Source: Streptomyces sp. NBC_01264
GTDB lineage: Bacteria; Actinomycetota; Actinomycetes; Streptomycetales; Streptomycetaceae
Assembly (NCBI RefSeq): GCF_026340675.1
Contig: NZ_JAPEOX010000001.1
Location: 3,100,001 to 3,164,000 of the forward strand
Reading direction: 5' to 3'
Length of the DNA stretch: 64,000 nucleotides
Shown: positions 16,711 through 25,283 of the stretch, piece by piece
Position numbering within the stretch: the stretch's first letter is position 1
Layout: the number at the start of each line of letters is the position of its first letter
Program-made: the position numbers and the translations under genes
Notes under the pieces: generated by a model
Database searches by the model: none
What the model saw: the letters and a program-made list of their open reading frames with translations, nothing else
What the model was told of the DNA's origin: nothing

Positions 16711-17658
16711 TCACTCCGGCAGCTGGCCCTCCGCCTCCGCCAGGATCTCCGTCAGCCGGGCCCCGAACTCCGCGCCCCGTACGTCCGGCACCCCGGTGCG
16801 GGCCGAGGTGAGGAGGGCGTCCAGGGCGCGGCCGTAGGCACCCGGGACGTTGCTCCAGTCCGGCAGGCCGAAGACGCCGGCGGTCCCGCGCAGTTCCAGC
16901 CCCACCCCGGCGGCCGCGCGCGGGGAGCTGAGGCTGAGCACGGCGGTGCTGGCCGCGCCCGAGGTGTGGCGCAGGGCCAGCTGGACCACGTCGGCGGGGC
17001 CGCGGGTCGCGCTGACCGCGGTGACCTCGCCGAGGACAGGGATGAGTACGGACAGGGCGTGCGGGCCCACGTCCCACAGCCCGCCCTTGGCCTTGCGCCA
17101 GGGCGAGTCCGCGTAGGCGCTGGGCTCGCCGTCGGGCGGGAAGACCGCGCCGAGCCAGTGCGCGGCGGCGGTGAACCAGCCCGTGCGCTCCGCCTGCTCC
17201 TCGACCCAGCCGGCGGTCGGCTCGGCGAAGCGCAGGGTGAGGAAGACCACGGAGGCGACCCCGTGCTCGGCCACGGCCGCGGCGACCGCGCGGGCGTCGG
17301 CCGGGGTCGTGGCGACGGGCTTGTCGAGCAGCAGGTGGCAGCCGGCGGCGGCCGCGCGCACGGCGAGCGGGGCCTGCACGTCGGGCGGGAGCGCGAAGGC
17401 CACGGCGTCACAGTCGGCGAACAGCGCGTCGGGGTCTTCGTACACCGTCACCCCGTACTCGCGCGCCAGCTCGGCCGCGGCTTCGGGACGCCGGCCCCAG
17501 ACTCCGACGAACTCGGAGCCAGGGTGCGCGGCGAGGGCGGGGGCGTGCGTGCGGTGGGCCCATGGGCCGGTGCCCAGCAGCCCGACCCGGGGGCGGGGCC
17601 CGGAAGCGGCCTCAGCGGCGGCATCTCCGGCGGACGTCAAATCGTACGAAATGCTCAC
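16711..17658 (-). CDS. Gfo/Idh/MocA-family oxidoreductase
   Basis: A 315-residue NAD(P)-dependent dehydrogenase. PRVGLLGTGPWAHRTHAPAL is the Rossmann motif. The family block LLLDKPVATT carries the catalytic lysine of the EKP-type motif (here DKP). GGLWDVGPHALSVL contains the Asp/His pair of the active site. Members oxidise sugars, inositols or bile pigments; the substrate is not predictable here. The GTG at 17658 gives a short Ala/Gly-rich lead-in before the Rossmann domain. It is divergent from glnII, with 261 bases between them. Confidence 0.88.
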   Translation of the reverse strand: MSISYDLTSAGDAAAEAASGPRPRVGLLGTGPWAHRTHAPALAAHPGSEFVGVWGRRPEAAAELAREYGVTVYEDPDALFADCDAVAFALPPDVQAPLAVRAAAAGCHLLLDKPVATTPADARAVAAAVAEHGVASVVFLTLRFAEPTAGWVEEQAERTGWFTAAAHWLGAVFPPDGEPSAYADSPWRKAKGGLWDVGPHALSVLIPVLGEVTAVSATRGPADVVQLALRHTSGAASTAVLSLSSPRAAAGVGLELRGTAGVFGLPDWSNVPGAYGRALDALLTSARTGVPDVRGAEFGARLTEILAEAEGQLPE

Positions 17659-17735
17659 CCGCCCAGTCTGCCCCACCCGGACGGGTGTCCGGACGCCAAC
17701 CCTCTCGACCACGCCCACCTGCGGCGCAAACCTCG

Positions 17736-17773
17736 GTAACACGGGGTTCACACACGGGCAACGGAAGAGAAAT
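17736..17773 (+). promoter_or_regulatory. GlnR operator upstream of glnII
   Basis: GTAAC, TTCAC, GCAAC and GAAAT follow one another with exactly six bases between neighbours. This is the a-b-a-b GlnR layout and the same geometry as the box found before glnA. It ends 146 bases before the glnII start. Confidence 0.75.
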
Positions 17774-17919
17774 CGCGAGCGGGCACTCTGCGGTCAACAC
17801 CGCAGAACGAATTCGCAGTACGCGAGCCACAGGGACGTGAACCGCCGTACGCGATCCGCAGGACGCAGCGCAGCACCCGCAGAGTCTGCGCCGGAGCGAC
17901 GCACCGAAGGATGGGGCCC

Positions 17920-18939
17920 GTGAGCTACAAGGCTGAGTACATCTGGATCGACGGAACCGAGCCGACGGCGAAGCTGCGCTCCAAGACCAAGATCATGGCG
18001 GACGGCGACGCGCTGCCGATCTGGGGCTTCGACGGTTCGAGTACCAACCAGGCCGAGGGCCACGCCTCCGACCGCGTACTGCAGCCTGTGTTCACCTGCC
18101 CGGACCCGATCCGCGGCGGCGACAACGTCCTCGTCCTGTGCGAGGTCCTGAACATCGACATGACCCCGCACGAGTCGAACACCCGCGCGCTGCTGCGTCC
18201 GATCGCCGAGAAGTTCGCCGCTCAGGAGCCGATCTACGGCATCGAGCAGGAGTACACCTTCTTCGACGGCACCCGCCCGCTGGGCTTCCCGGTCAACGGC
18301 TTCCCGGCCGCGCAGGGCGGCTACTACTGCGGCGTCGGCTCGGACGAGATCTTCGGCCGCGAGATCGTCGAGAAGCACCTGGACCACTGCCTCGCGGCGG
18401 GCCTGGCCATCTCCGGCATCAACGCCGAGGTCATGCCCGGCCAGTGGGAGTTCCAGGTCGGCCCGGTCGGCCCGCTGGAGGTCTCCGACCAGCTGTGGAT
18501 CGCGCGCTGGCTGCTCTACCGCACCGCCGAGGACTTCAACGTCTCCGCGACGCTGAACCCGAAGCCGGTCAAGGGCGACTGGAACGGCGCGGGTGCGCAC
18601 ACCAACTTCTCCACGAAGGCGATGCGCGAGGACTACCGCGCGATCATCTCCGCGGCCGAGTCGCTGGGCGAGGGCAGCAAGCCGCTGGACCACGTCAAGA
18701 ACTACGGCGCGGGCATCGACGAGCGTCTGACGGGCCTGCACGAGACCGCCCCGTGGAACGAGTACAGCTACGGCGTCTCGGACCGCGGCGCGTCCGTCCG
18801 CATCCCGTGGCAGGTCGAGAAGGACGGCAAGGGCTACATCGAGGACCGCCGCCCGAACGCGAACGTGGACCCGTACGTGGTGACCCGCCTCATCACGGAC
18901 ACCTGCTGCACCGCCCTGGAGAAGGACGGCCTGGTCTGA
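17920..18939 (+). CDS. glnII: Glutamine synthetase, type II
   Basis: A 339-residue eukaryotic-type octameric/decameric GSII, the heat-labile second glutamine synthetase of streptomycetes. Diagnostic blocks are LPIWGFDGSSTNQAEGHASD, GIEQEYTFF (metal-binding glutamates), GINAEVMPGQWEFQVGP, NGAGAHTNFSTKAMR (ATP site) and GIDERLTGLHETAPWNEY. The GTG at 17920 is chosen because AAGGA stands at the right distance; the ATG at 17911 abuts that ribosome site. A GlnR box lies upstream, and a 28-bp perfect terminator stem lies downstream. Unlike GSI it is not expected to be adenylylated. Confidence 0.96.
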   Translation: MSYKAEYIWIDGTEPTAKLRSKTKIMADGDALPIWGFDGSSTNQAEGHASDRVLQPVFTCPDPIRGGDNVLVLCEVLNIDMTPHESNTRALLRPIAEKFAAQEPIYGIEQEYTFFDGTRPLGFPVNGFPAAQGGYYCGVGSDEIFGREIVEKHLDHCLAAGLAISGINAEVMPGQWEFQVGPVGPLEVSDQLWIARWLLYRTAEDFNVSATLNPKPVKGDWNGAGAHTNFSTKAMREDYRAIISAAESLGEGSKPLDHVKNYGAGIDERLTGLHETAPWNEYSYGVSDRGASVRIPWQVEKDGKGYIEDRRPNANVDPYVVTRLITDTCCTALEKDGLV

Positions 18940-18952
18940 CCCCGGCCGGCCA

Positions 18953-19012
18953 CCACTGACAGCACGGCGCCCGTCCTCCCCTCGGGGAGGACGGGCGCCG
19001 TGCTGTCAGTGG
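18953..19012. terminator. Perfect 28-bp terminator stem after glnII
   Basis: Two 28-base arms are exact reverse complements, separated only by CTCG. The arm begins CCACTGACAGCACGG. It starts 13 bases after the glnII stop and ends 20 bases before the next gene's ATG, so that gene needs its own initiation or read-through. Confidence 0.92.
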
Positions 19013-19032
19013 CTGCTGTCATCGTGGGGGCC

Positions 19033-19941
19033 ATGCTGCCCGTCACCCTGCGCACCGAGCCCGCCGAGACCTACCGCCGCCCCGCGCTGCCCTGGCTGTC
19101 CGAGCTCGTCGGGCGCATCGGCGCCGACGGGGACCACTTCCTCGTCGTGGAGCGGCTGCCCGACGAGCCCGACGTGTTCGTCCAGGTCTGGCACGAGACC
19201 GGCGGGGACTACCAGCTGGAGTTCCGCGACGGCGCTGCCGACCGGCACTTCCAGGCCTTCGTCCCGACGGCGGCCGAGGTGGTGGACGTGATGACCCGCT
19301 GGGCCCGCCGGGAGAAGGGCTGGGACCTCGGCCCGGCCTGGGAGCGGCTGGAGTTCGCGGTGGAGGAGGTGGCGCCGCTCGCGCCGGAGGTGGAGGAGGA
19401 GCTGACCGGGCTCGTACGGGACGGGCTGCGGTGCGGTTACGACGACCGGGCGGCCCTGAGCGAGAACGCCGAGGAGTACCTCGTCGCGGACGGCGTCCGG
19501 CCGGTGTCGCGCGCGCAGGCCGAGCAGCCGGTGGACCGGCTCTGGCGGGAGCGGCTGGCGGAACAGGCCGGCTGGGTGGGCGAGACCGATCCCGATCGGC
19601 TCGCACGGGCCTTCGCCGCGCTCGACTCCGCCGGCATCACCGCGCGGGAGAACTTCGCCTGCTGCCGCTCCTGCGGCCTCGCGGAAATCCGGGGGGCGGG
19701 GCCGGAGGACGCCCGGGGGTTCGTCTTCTTCCACGCGCAGTGCACCGAGGGCGCGGCGGCGGGCGGCGACCTGTGGCTGCTCTACGGGGGCTTCGAGCAG
19801 AGCGAGGAGCTCACGGCCTCCGTGGGCCAGGAGGTCACCCGCGCGCTCGACGCGGTGGGGCTGTCGTGGACCTGGGACGGATCCGCCCAGGATGCGATAC
19901 GGGTCACCGGGATGGAGTGGAAAAAGCGGCTGGACGGGTGA
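19033..19941 (+). CDS. Hypothetical protein with N-terminal TY-Chap-like and C-terminal DUF6891-like halves
   Basis: A 302-residue cytoplasmic protein without membrane segments. The first about 115 residues (ending near RLEFAVEEVAPL) resemble the small chaperone-like TY-Chap fold: FLVVERLPDEPDVFVQVWHE, then YQLEFRDG. The second half contains FACCRSCGLAEI, a Cys cluster, then GFVFFHAQCTEGA and YGGFE, the pattern of the DUF6891 family. Family names are from memory; the function is unknown. The ATG at 19033 is chosen because the upstream frame lies inside the glnII terminator. No promoter is obvious between terminator and gene. Confidence 0.72.
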   Translation: MLPVTLRTEPAETYRRPALPWLSELVGRIGADGDHFLVVERLPDEPDVFVQVWHETGGDYQLEFRDGAADRHFQAFVPTAAEVVDVMTRWARREKGWDLGPAWERLEFAVEEVAPLAPEVEEELTGLVRDGLRCGYDDRAALSENAEEYLVADGVRPVSRAQAEQPVDRLWRERLAEQAGWVGETDPDRLARAFAALDSAGITARENFACCRSCGLAEIRGAGPEDARGFVFFHAQCTEGAAAGGDLWLLYGGFEQSEELTASVGQEVTRALDAVGLSWTWDGSAQDAIRVTGMEWKKRLDG

Positions 19942-20056
19942 CGGATTGTCGGGATTGCAATGGTCCGTTCATGCCATGATCACGGAATATGGGATTCCGC
20001 TCCATAGAGTGAGACGGGGTCTGCCCCGGGGGCCGTGCATCTGCTTGAATGGGGCC

Positions 20057-20176
20057 ATGGCCAGCTACTCGTACACCTCGACAGGTCGCAGCGACCTCGA
20101 GCCGTTCTGGCCTTCCCGTCAGGACCACGATTTCGACCGGGTGTGTTGCCGCGCGAAGAACGCGCCGGCCCTCTAA
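20057..20176 (+). CDS. Possible small protein upstream of glnRII
   Basis: A 39-residue reading frame, MASYSYTSTGRSDLEPFW..., ending in RVCCRAKNAPAL. It is short, aromatic at the start, and has a Cys pair and a basic C-terminus. It lies on the same strand 116 bases upstream of glnRII, within an otherwise gene-free stretch of 351 bases (19942-20292). The ribosome site is weak (GGGG two bases upstream). It could be a real small protein or a regulatory leader. I do not recognise it. Confidence 0.4.
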   Translation: MASYSYTSTGRSDLEPFWPSRQDHDFDRVCCRAKNAPAL

Positions 20177-20292
20177 AGCCTCCGGGACTCCAACCGACTT
20201 CCCCCAGGCCTTCGGTCTGCGCGGTACGACACAAGACGACGCCACTCCGCACGTCTCCTGCCGACCACTCCGCGTGAAAGAGCTGACCACTC

Positions 20293-20886
20293 ATGGCGAA
20301 CACCCGTTCCTTCGCTTCTGCCGCCTCCGCTGCGACCTCTCCCCTGACCTACCCGAGCTTCCCGCCCAGTCCGCGCCACCGCCTGCGGGCCGTGGACCGC
20401 GACGAGGTGGCGCGCGTCGTGGACTTCCTGCCGCCCGGTGCCACCTGGCTGCCCGCCCCGGCGCACACCCTGCCCAGCCTCCCCGGCCAGCCGCCGATGG
20501 TCGGCTACCTGGTGCTCGTACCGGCCGACCAGCAGCCGCCGATCGCCTTCTCCCCGCAGTCCGTTCCCGCCGCCGCGACCCCGGGCGCGGCGGCCGTCAC
20601 CGGGGACTCCCTGGTCCGCATCGACCCCGCGCAGCGCACCGCCGAGGTGGACGGCGAGGTCCTGGACCTGACGTACCTGGAGTTCGAGCTGCTGGCCCAC
20701 CTGGTCGCGCACCCGCACCGGGTCCACAGCCGCGACCAGCTGGTCACCACCGTCTGGGGCTACGGCCACGTCGGCGACGGCCGTACGGTCGACGTCCACG
20801 TCGCGCGGCTGCGGCGCAAGCTGGGCGCGGCCCACCGCGGCGCGATCCAGACCGTACGCCGGGTGGGGTACAAGTACGCCCCCTGA
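20293..20886 (+). CDS. glnRII: Stand-alone OmpR-type winged-helix regulator, probably GlnRII
   Basis: A 197-residue protein whose C-terminal 90 residues form an OmpR/PhoB winged helix: LDLTYLEFELLAHLVAHPHR, SRDQLVTTVWGY, then DGRTVDVHVARLRRKLG and TVRRVGYKYAP. There is no receiver domain with a phospho-acceptor Asp. The N-terminal half is Pro/Ala-rich and unlike a response regulator. Its position three genes downstream of glnII matches glnRII of S. coelicolor, whose product binds the same promoters as GlnR. The name rests on that synteny, recalled from memory. The ATG has a GAAAG ribosome site. A strong terminator follows. Confidence 0.78.
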   Translation: MANTRSFASAASAATSPLTYPSFPPSPRHRLRAVDRDEVARVVDFLPPGATWLPAPAHTLPSLPGQPPMVGYLVLVPADQQPPIAFSPQSVPAAATPGAAAVTGDSLVRIDPAQRTAEVDGEVLDLTYLEFELLAHLVAHPHRVHSRDQLVTTVWGYGHVGDGRTVDVHVARLRRKLGAAHRGAIQTVRRVGYKYAP

Positions 20887-20908
20887 CCGGACCACGGACA
20901 GAGCGGCG

Positions 20909-20942
20909 CGGGCCCGTACTCACGAGGGGGAGTACGGGCCCG
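20909..20942 (+). terminator. Intrinsic terminator after glnRII
   Basis: A 13-base perfect stem (CGGGCCCGTACTC with its complement) and an 8-base loop, 22 bases past the stop codon. Confidence 0.8.
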
Positions 20943-21032
20943 ATGCCGTGAAGCGTCAGGGGTCGGTCAACTCGGGCCGCCACAAAGGGGATTTCCTCGT
21001 ACATCCGTGCTGATCAGACCCGGTCCCTGACG

Positions 21033-21038
21033 TAGGCT
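21033..21038 (+). promoter_or_regulatory. -10 hexamer TAGGCT upstream of the kinase gene
   Basis: TAGGCT ends eight bases before the GTG at 21047. A weak -35 (CTGATC, 21010-21015) is spaced by 17 bases. No ribosome site is present, so a near-leaderless transcript is likely. Confidence 0.45.
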
Positions 21039-21046
21039 TTTCCGTC

Positions 21047-22840
21047 GTGACCACCGGAACCGGCAGCGTACTTGCCCCACTTGAGCCCCAGGACCCCCGC
21101 GAGACCGCCGGCTACCGGCTGATCGCCCGGATCGGCGAGGGCGGCATGGGCACCGTCTACCTCTCGCACACGCGCGGCGGGCAGCCGGTCGCGCTGAAGC
21201 TGATCCGCCGGGAGTTCGGGCAGGACCCGGACTTCCGGAGCCGGTTCGAGCAGGAGGTGCGGGCCGCGCGCCGGGTGCAGGGCTACCACCTCGTACCGGT
21301 CCTCGACCACGACACCACGGGCGCCTCGCCCTGGCTCGCCTCGGTGTTCGTACCGGGACTGTCGCTGCACGACGCCCTGAGCGCCTACGGACCGCTCCCG
21401 CTCCCCGCGGTCTTCCAGCTGATCGGCTGCACGGCGCGGGCCCTCGGCTCCATCCACGCCGCGGGGGTGGTGCACCGCGATCTGAAGCCCGCCAACCTCC
21501 TGCTCGGCGCGGCCGGACCGTACGTCATCGACTTCGGGATCGCCCGGGCCGCCGACAGCACGCAGCTCACCCGCACCGGCGGGGTCATCGGCACTCCGCA
21601 GTACATGTCCCCCGAACACGCGCTGGGCGCCGAGGTCACCACCGCGAGCGACCTGTTCGCGGTCGGGCTCATCGCGGCGGTCGCGGCCACCGGGCGGCAT
21701 CCGTACGGGGAGGGCGGGGCCACCGCCATCGGCGTGCGGATCGCCAACACCGACCGGCTGCCTCCGGACCTGAACGGCTACCCGGCGGAACTGCGGCCCT
21801 TGCTGGAGCGCTGCCTGACGGCGGACCCGGCGGCGCGGATCGGTACGGACGAGCTCGCCGCGATGTGCGAACTGTTCGCCGGGCGGCCGCTGAACGACTT
21901 CGACGGCTGGCTTCCGGAGCCGGTCGGGCAGGAGATCGCCCGGCGGGTACGGGCCGCGGAGAATCCGCCTGTGCCCACGGTGGCGGACCGGGGCGCGGGT
22001 GCGGGTGCAGGAGGCGGCGCCGGCGGGTTCGGCCCGGCCGATACGGGCCCGGGCGCCGGGGCCTCCGGCGCCTCCGGCGGGATCCACTCCGCCGACACGG
22101 CGTTCGCACCGCCCCGGCCCGCCGGGCCGCCACGGCCGGGCCACCCGACGCCCGCGCCCACGGCGCCGCCGGCTCCGGCCCCCAAGGGGTTCCGTGGCGG
22201 GCTCGTCGCCGCCTCGCTCGTCCTCGCGGTCGCCGCGGGAGCCGGCACGGTCTGGCTGCTGGACGGGGACGACTCCAAGGACGACGCGAAGACGCCCGCC
22301 GCCCGGCAGGAGACCCCGGCCGCGCCCGCGTCCGGATCACCGGACCCGGCCAATGCCTCCTCCTCGCCGAAGGCCTCGGCCTCGGCCTCCTCCTCGCCGA
22401 AGTCCGCGTACACGCCGGTCTTCCAGGACAAACCCCTGACCCTGCGCGCGCCCTCCTCCAGCACCGGGACCCACGTCGACCTGGACGCCCCGCAGATCTT
22501 CCCGAAAGGAGGCATCGGCAAGACCCAGGGCATGGAGCTCACCTACCAGGACTGGGGCGACGCCGATCTGCGCTTCCTGACGGCCATGGGCAAGAGCACC
22601 GGCACCACGCCGGAGGAGTGCCGGGACGCCGTCGCCACCAACACCTTGGCCTCCAGGGTGGGCAAGGACGAGCTGAAGGCGGGCAAGACGCTCACGAAGG
22701 GGACGGTGCTGTGCACCGTCACCGGTGACAACAACCTGGCGATGCTCCGCATCACCGAGGTCGTGCTCGACACGAGCAAGGGGTCCATCGGCCCCATGCC
22801 GGACTACGTCACCGCACTCACCCTCTGGAAGATCGGCTGA
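21047..22840 (+). CDS. Membrane serine/threonine protein kinase (PknB class)
   Basis: A 597-residue bitopic kinase. Residues 20-275 form a Hanks-type domain: IGEGGMGTVYL (Gly loop), VALKLIRR (catalytic Lys), VVHRDLKPANLLL (catalytic loop), DFGIARA (DFG) and GTPQYMSPEH (activation segment end). A Gly/Ala/Pro-rich linker leads to one membrane helix (GGLVAASLVLAVAAGAGTVW). A Ser/Ala/Lys spacer and an extracellular domain of about 130 residues without PASTA motifs follow. The extracellular part has a Cys pair (EECRD and VLCTV), possibly a disulfide. The ligand is unknown. The GTG at 21047 follows a -10-like TAGGCT. Confidence 0.93.
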   Translation: MTTGTGSVLAPLEPQDPRETAGYRLIARIGEGGMGTVYLSHTRGGQPVALKLIRREFGQDPDFRSRFEQEVRAARRVQGYHLVPVLDHDTTGASPWLASVFVPGLSLHDALSAYGPLPLPAVFQLIGCTARALGSIHAAGVVHRDLKPANLLLGAAGPYVIDFGIARAADSTQLTRTGGVIGTPQYMSPEHALGAEVTTASDLFAVGLIAAVAATGRHPYGEGGATAIGVRIANTDRLPPDLNGYPAELRPLLERCLTADPAARIGTDELAAMCELFAGRPLNDFDGWLPEPVGQEIARRVRAAENPPVPTVADRGAGAGAGGGAGGFGPADTGPGAGASGASGGIHSADTAFAPPRPAGPPRPGHPTPAPTAPPAPAPKGFRGGLVAASLVLAVAAGAGTVWLLDGDDSKDDAKTPAARQETPAAPASGSPDPANASSSPKASASASSSPKSAYTPVFQDKPLTLRAPSSSTGTHVDLDAPQIFPKGGIGKTQGMELTYQDWGDADLRFLTAMGKSTGTTPEECRDAVATNTLASRVGKDELKAGKTLTKGTVLCTVTGDNNLAMLRITEVVLDTSKGSIGPMPDYVTALTLWKIG

Positions 22841-22842
22841 CG

Positions 22843-22880
22843 CCGTGGGCCGGGGCTCCCGGGGAAGCCCCGGCCCACGG
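22843..22880. terminator. Bidirectional intrinsic terminator
   Basis: A 15-base perfect stem (CCGTGGGCCGGGGCT with its complement) and an 8-base loop between the convergent kinase and PepSY genes. Confidence 0.82.
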
Positions 22881-22888
22881 ACGCTGCC

Positions 22889-24370
22889 CTAGACGCCGGC
22901 GCCGGCCCCGGCCCGGCGCCGCGACGCGGCGAAGCCCAGCGCCACGTCGGCCGCCAGGAACACCAGCAGACTGATCCCGAGCAGCGGTACGAACCAGCCC
23001 ACGAGGGCCGTCGCGGCGGCCAGCGGCAGCAGCACCGTCACCGGCAGCTTCCGCCAGGCCCCGCGCGGCTGGGCGCGGCCGACCGAGAGCGTGCGGTCCT
23101 TGGTCGGACGGCGCAGCCACCACATGCGGTAGCCCCAGACGACCATGGCCATCACCAGGACCGCCAGCACGGCCAGCGCCAGCTGGTTGACGAGCCCGAA
23201 GGTCAGGCCCATGTGCAGGTCGATGCCGAAGCGGGTCAGCTGCGCGAGCAGCGGGTGGTCGGCGAAGCGGAGCACGTCCATGACCCGCCCGTCGGCGGGG
23301 TCCACGGAGACCGCGTCCAGGTGCACCGGCACCTGCTTGTCCTGCTCCTTGACCACGTACCCCTTGCCCTGGGCGGGCAGGGTGATCCGCAGCGATTCGG
23401 TGACCCCGGCGGACCGGGCCGCCGCCACCGCTCCGTCGATGCCGATGGCATCGGCCGGCGCCGACGGGGCGGGCGCCGCCGCCTGGTCACCGCCGGCCGC
23501 GCCGTGCCCGGCGTGCTCGCCGCCGGCGTCCGCGGCCGGGGCGCCGGGCAGCTTGGCGGCCACGGCCGGGGTGCCCCCGCCGAGACCGTCCTTCAGTTCC
23601 CCGATGTTCTCGCCGGCGTACCTCGACCAGGTCAGGCCGGTGGCGGAGAGCCCGACGAGGCCGAGCACGATCCAGACGCCGACGGAGCCGTGCCAGGACA
23701 GGGTCTTGCGCCGGCCGGTCGCCTTGCGGTCGGGCAGGACGAGCGCGGCACGGCCGGCCTTACGGGCCCGCTTGCGGCCGATCCACAGCGCGAGTCCGCC
23801 GAGCGCGACCACCCACAGCCAGCTCGCGGCGAGCTCGCTGTAGTTCCGGCCGAACTCCCCGAGGTGGAGGCTGGCGTGGAACTCGCTCAGCCAGGCCCGC
23901 AGCGGCAGCGCGTCGCCGACGGTGGTGAGCTTCCCGCGGACCTCGGCCGTATACGGATCGACGAACACGGTGAGGGTCTCACCCTCGGCGAGTCCCGGGC
24001 TCTCCATGATCACCCGGGTGGTGGCGTCCGCCTCCGGTGCGGGCCACACGGCCGAGACCGTGCCCTGGGGCGCGGCGTTCACGGCCGCCGCGACCTGGGC
24101 GCTGAGCGGCTGCGCGCTCGCGCCGACGCGGTCGACCGTCAGCTGGTCGGCGTAGAGGATCTTCTCGGCCTGCCAGGAACCGGCGTAGAGCAGCCCGGTG
24201 GTGGCGGCGACCAGCAGGAGCGGGGCGATCAGCACCCCGGCGTAGAAGTGCAGGCGCAGCAGCAGCGGCCGCAGGGCGGCCCAGGTGCCGGGCGTACGGA
24301 CGGGGGTATCGGGGGTGTCGGGTGCGTCGGGATCCGCTGCGCGGAGTTGCCCGACCTCGTCGAGAGACAT
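22889..24370 (-). CDS. PepSY-domain membrane protein (iron/copper-associated reductase class)
   Basis: A 493-residue membrane protein of the PepSY-TM family. The first helix carries RLHFYAGVLIAPLLLVA, the typical opening. Helices two and three come near the middle (LSWHGSVGVWIVLGLVGLSA), and the last pair lies near the end (LALAVLAVLVMAMVVWGYRMWW). Extracellular loops hold the PepSY strands (GKLTTVGDALPLRAWLSEFH, VSVDPADGRVMDVLRFADHP) and an Ala/Gly/His stretch. Relatives work in metal or siderophore reduction. The ATG at 24370 with AGGA six bases upstream is preferred to the one at 24397. It is downstream of the Met/His-rich gene on the same strand and probably its partner. Confidence 0.87.
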   Translation of the reverse strand: MSLDEVGQLRAADPDAPDTPDTPVRTPGTWAALRPLLLRLHFYAGVLIAPLLLVAATTGLLYAGSWQAEKILYADQLTVDRVGASAQPLSAQVAAAVNAAPQGTVSAVWPAPEADATTRVIMESPGLAEGETLTVFVDPYTAEVRGKLTTVGDALPLRAWLSEFHASLHLGEFGRNYSELAASWLWVVALGGLALWIGRKRARKAGRAALVLPDRKATGRRKTLSWHGSVGVWIVLGLVGLSATGLTWSRYAGENIGELKDGLGGGTPAVAAKLPGAPAADAGGEHAGHGAAGGDQAAAPAPSAPADAIGIDGAVAAARSAGVTESLRITLPAQGKGYVVKEQDKQVPVHLDAVSVDPADGRVMDVLRFADHPLLAQLTRFGIDLHMGLTFGLVNQLALAVLAVLVMAMVVWGYRMWWLRRPTKDRTLSVGRAQPRGAWRKLPVTVLLPLAAATALVGWFVPLLGISLLVFLAADVALGFAASRRRAGAGAGV

Positions 24371-24449
24371 GGGTGTCCTAGGTGTTGGCGAAGACATGGG
24401 TGAGCAGCCCCAGGTCTCGCCCCCCTCACCAGGAAGGTGCGCCGTTCGG

Positions 24450-25217
24450 TCAGGCGCGGGCAGGACGGCCGGGGGCCGTGATACGGATCCGTCCGCGCGC
24501 GGGCGGCCCGCGCCGCTCGGCGGTGTGCGCGTGCACGGCCCCGCGCAGGGTCCGCCGCCGCGAGTACCCGGCGGGCCGCAGCGGCCGCGCCGGCGGTACG
24601 GGGAGCACGCGCGCCCGGAGCAGGGCGAGGACCCGGGAGAGCGGCCGGGCGGCGAGCAGCGCCCCGGCCGCGAGGGCGGCGGCGAGCCGGAAGACGGCGG
24701 CCTCGCCCCAGGCCAGCCAGAGCGCGCAGAACAGCCCGGCGAGGGCGTGGGCGGCGATCATGCCGAGCCCGTCGTGGGCGTGGCCGGCGGCGATGTCGCC
24801 CATGCCGGCCATACCGCTCATGCCCTCCAGGCCGCTCATACCGTCCATGGAGTGCATGCCGTCCATCGCGTGCATGCCGTGCGCTCCGTGCGCGGCACCC
24901 GCCGCATCCGGGGCACCGATGTCCGCACCCGCACCCACCTGGTGCCCGCCGCCCGCCGGGGCCGGGGCCGAGGCGGAGAAGACGAGGTGCAGGACCGCCT
25001 GGACGGCGAGCAACGCGGCCGTGATGGAGAGCGGTCCGCGCCGGCGCGCGGCGGAGAGCCAGGCGAGCCCTCCGGTCACCCCGAAGGCGGACAGAAGTCC
25101 CAGTGCGGGAAGGTCCGTACCGGACATGTACGAATGCCCCGTCGCACCCAGTGCGACGGCCACCGCCGCGAAGAGTGCGGCCCGCAGGGCGCGCATCGGC
25201 GCGGGGCTGTGTGACAT
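24450..25217 (-). CDS. Met/His-rich integral membrane protein
   Basis: A 255-residue protein with about five hydrophobic helices (residues 8-26, 35-55, 63-82, 150-170 and 175-200). Between helices three and four is a run of Met, His and Asp/Gly: GMHAMDGMHSMDGMSGLEGM and MSGMAGMGDIAAGHAHDG. Such Met/His loops bind Cu(I) or other soft metals in exporters and periplasmic copper proteins. The C-terminus is strongly basic and cytoplasmic. The ATG at 25217 is chosen; the much longer open frame above it runs antisense to the rhomboid-like gene. It lies 79 bases upstream of the PepSY gene, so a two-gene metal-related unit is likely. I do not recognise a named family. Confidence 0.72.
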   Translation of the reverse strand: MSHSPAPMRALRAALFAAVAVALGATGHSYMSGTDLPALGLLSAFGVTGGLAWLSAARRRGPLSITAALLAVQAVLHLVFSASAPAPAGGGHQVGAGADIGAPDAAGAAHGAHGMHAMDGMHSMDGMSGLEGMSGMAGMGDIAAGHAHDGLGMIAAHALAGLFCALWLAWGEAAVFRLAAALAAGALLAARPLSRVLALLRARVLPVPPARPLRPAGYSRRRTLRGAVHAHTAERRGPPARGRIRITAPGRPARA

Positions 25218-25283
25218 GACCTGCGAATATTGGCACGGCCTCCCGCCTCGCCGTACGGCACCCCCGTGGCCGATCATGGTGCG

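Noticed and set aside
20057..20176. Considered a cysteine attenuator leader because of its Cys pair
   Set aside because: No sulfur gene follows and no clear terminator hairpin lies between it and glnRII.
24830..24890. Possible CRISPR-like short repeats
   Set aside because: The repeats are codons for Met/His/Asp-Gly in a membrane protein, without equal repeat and spacer lengths.
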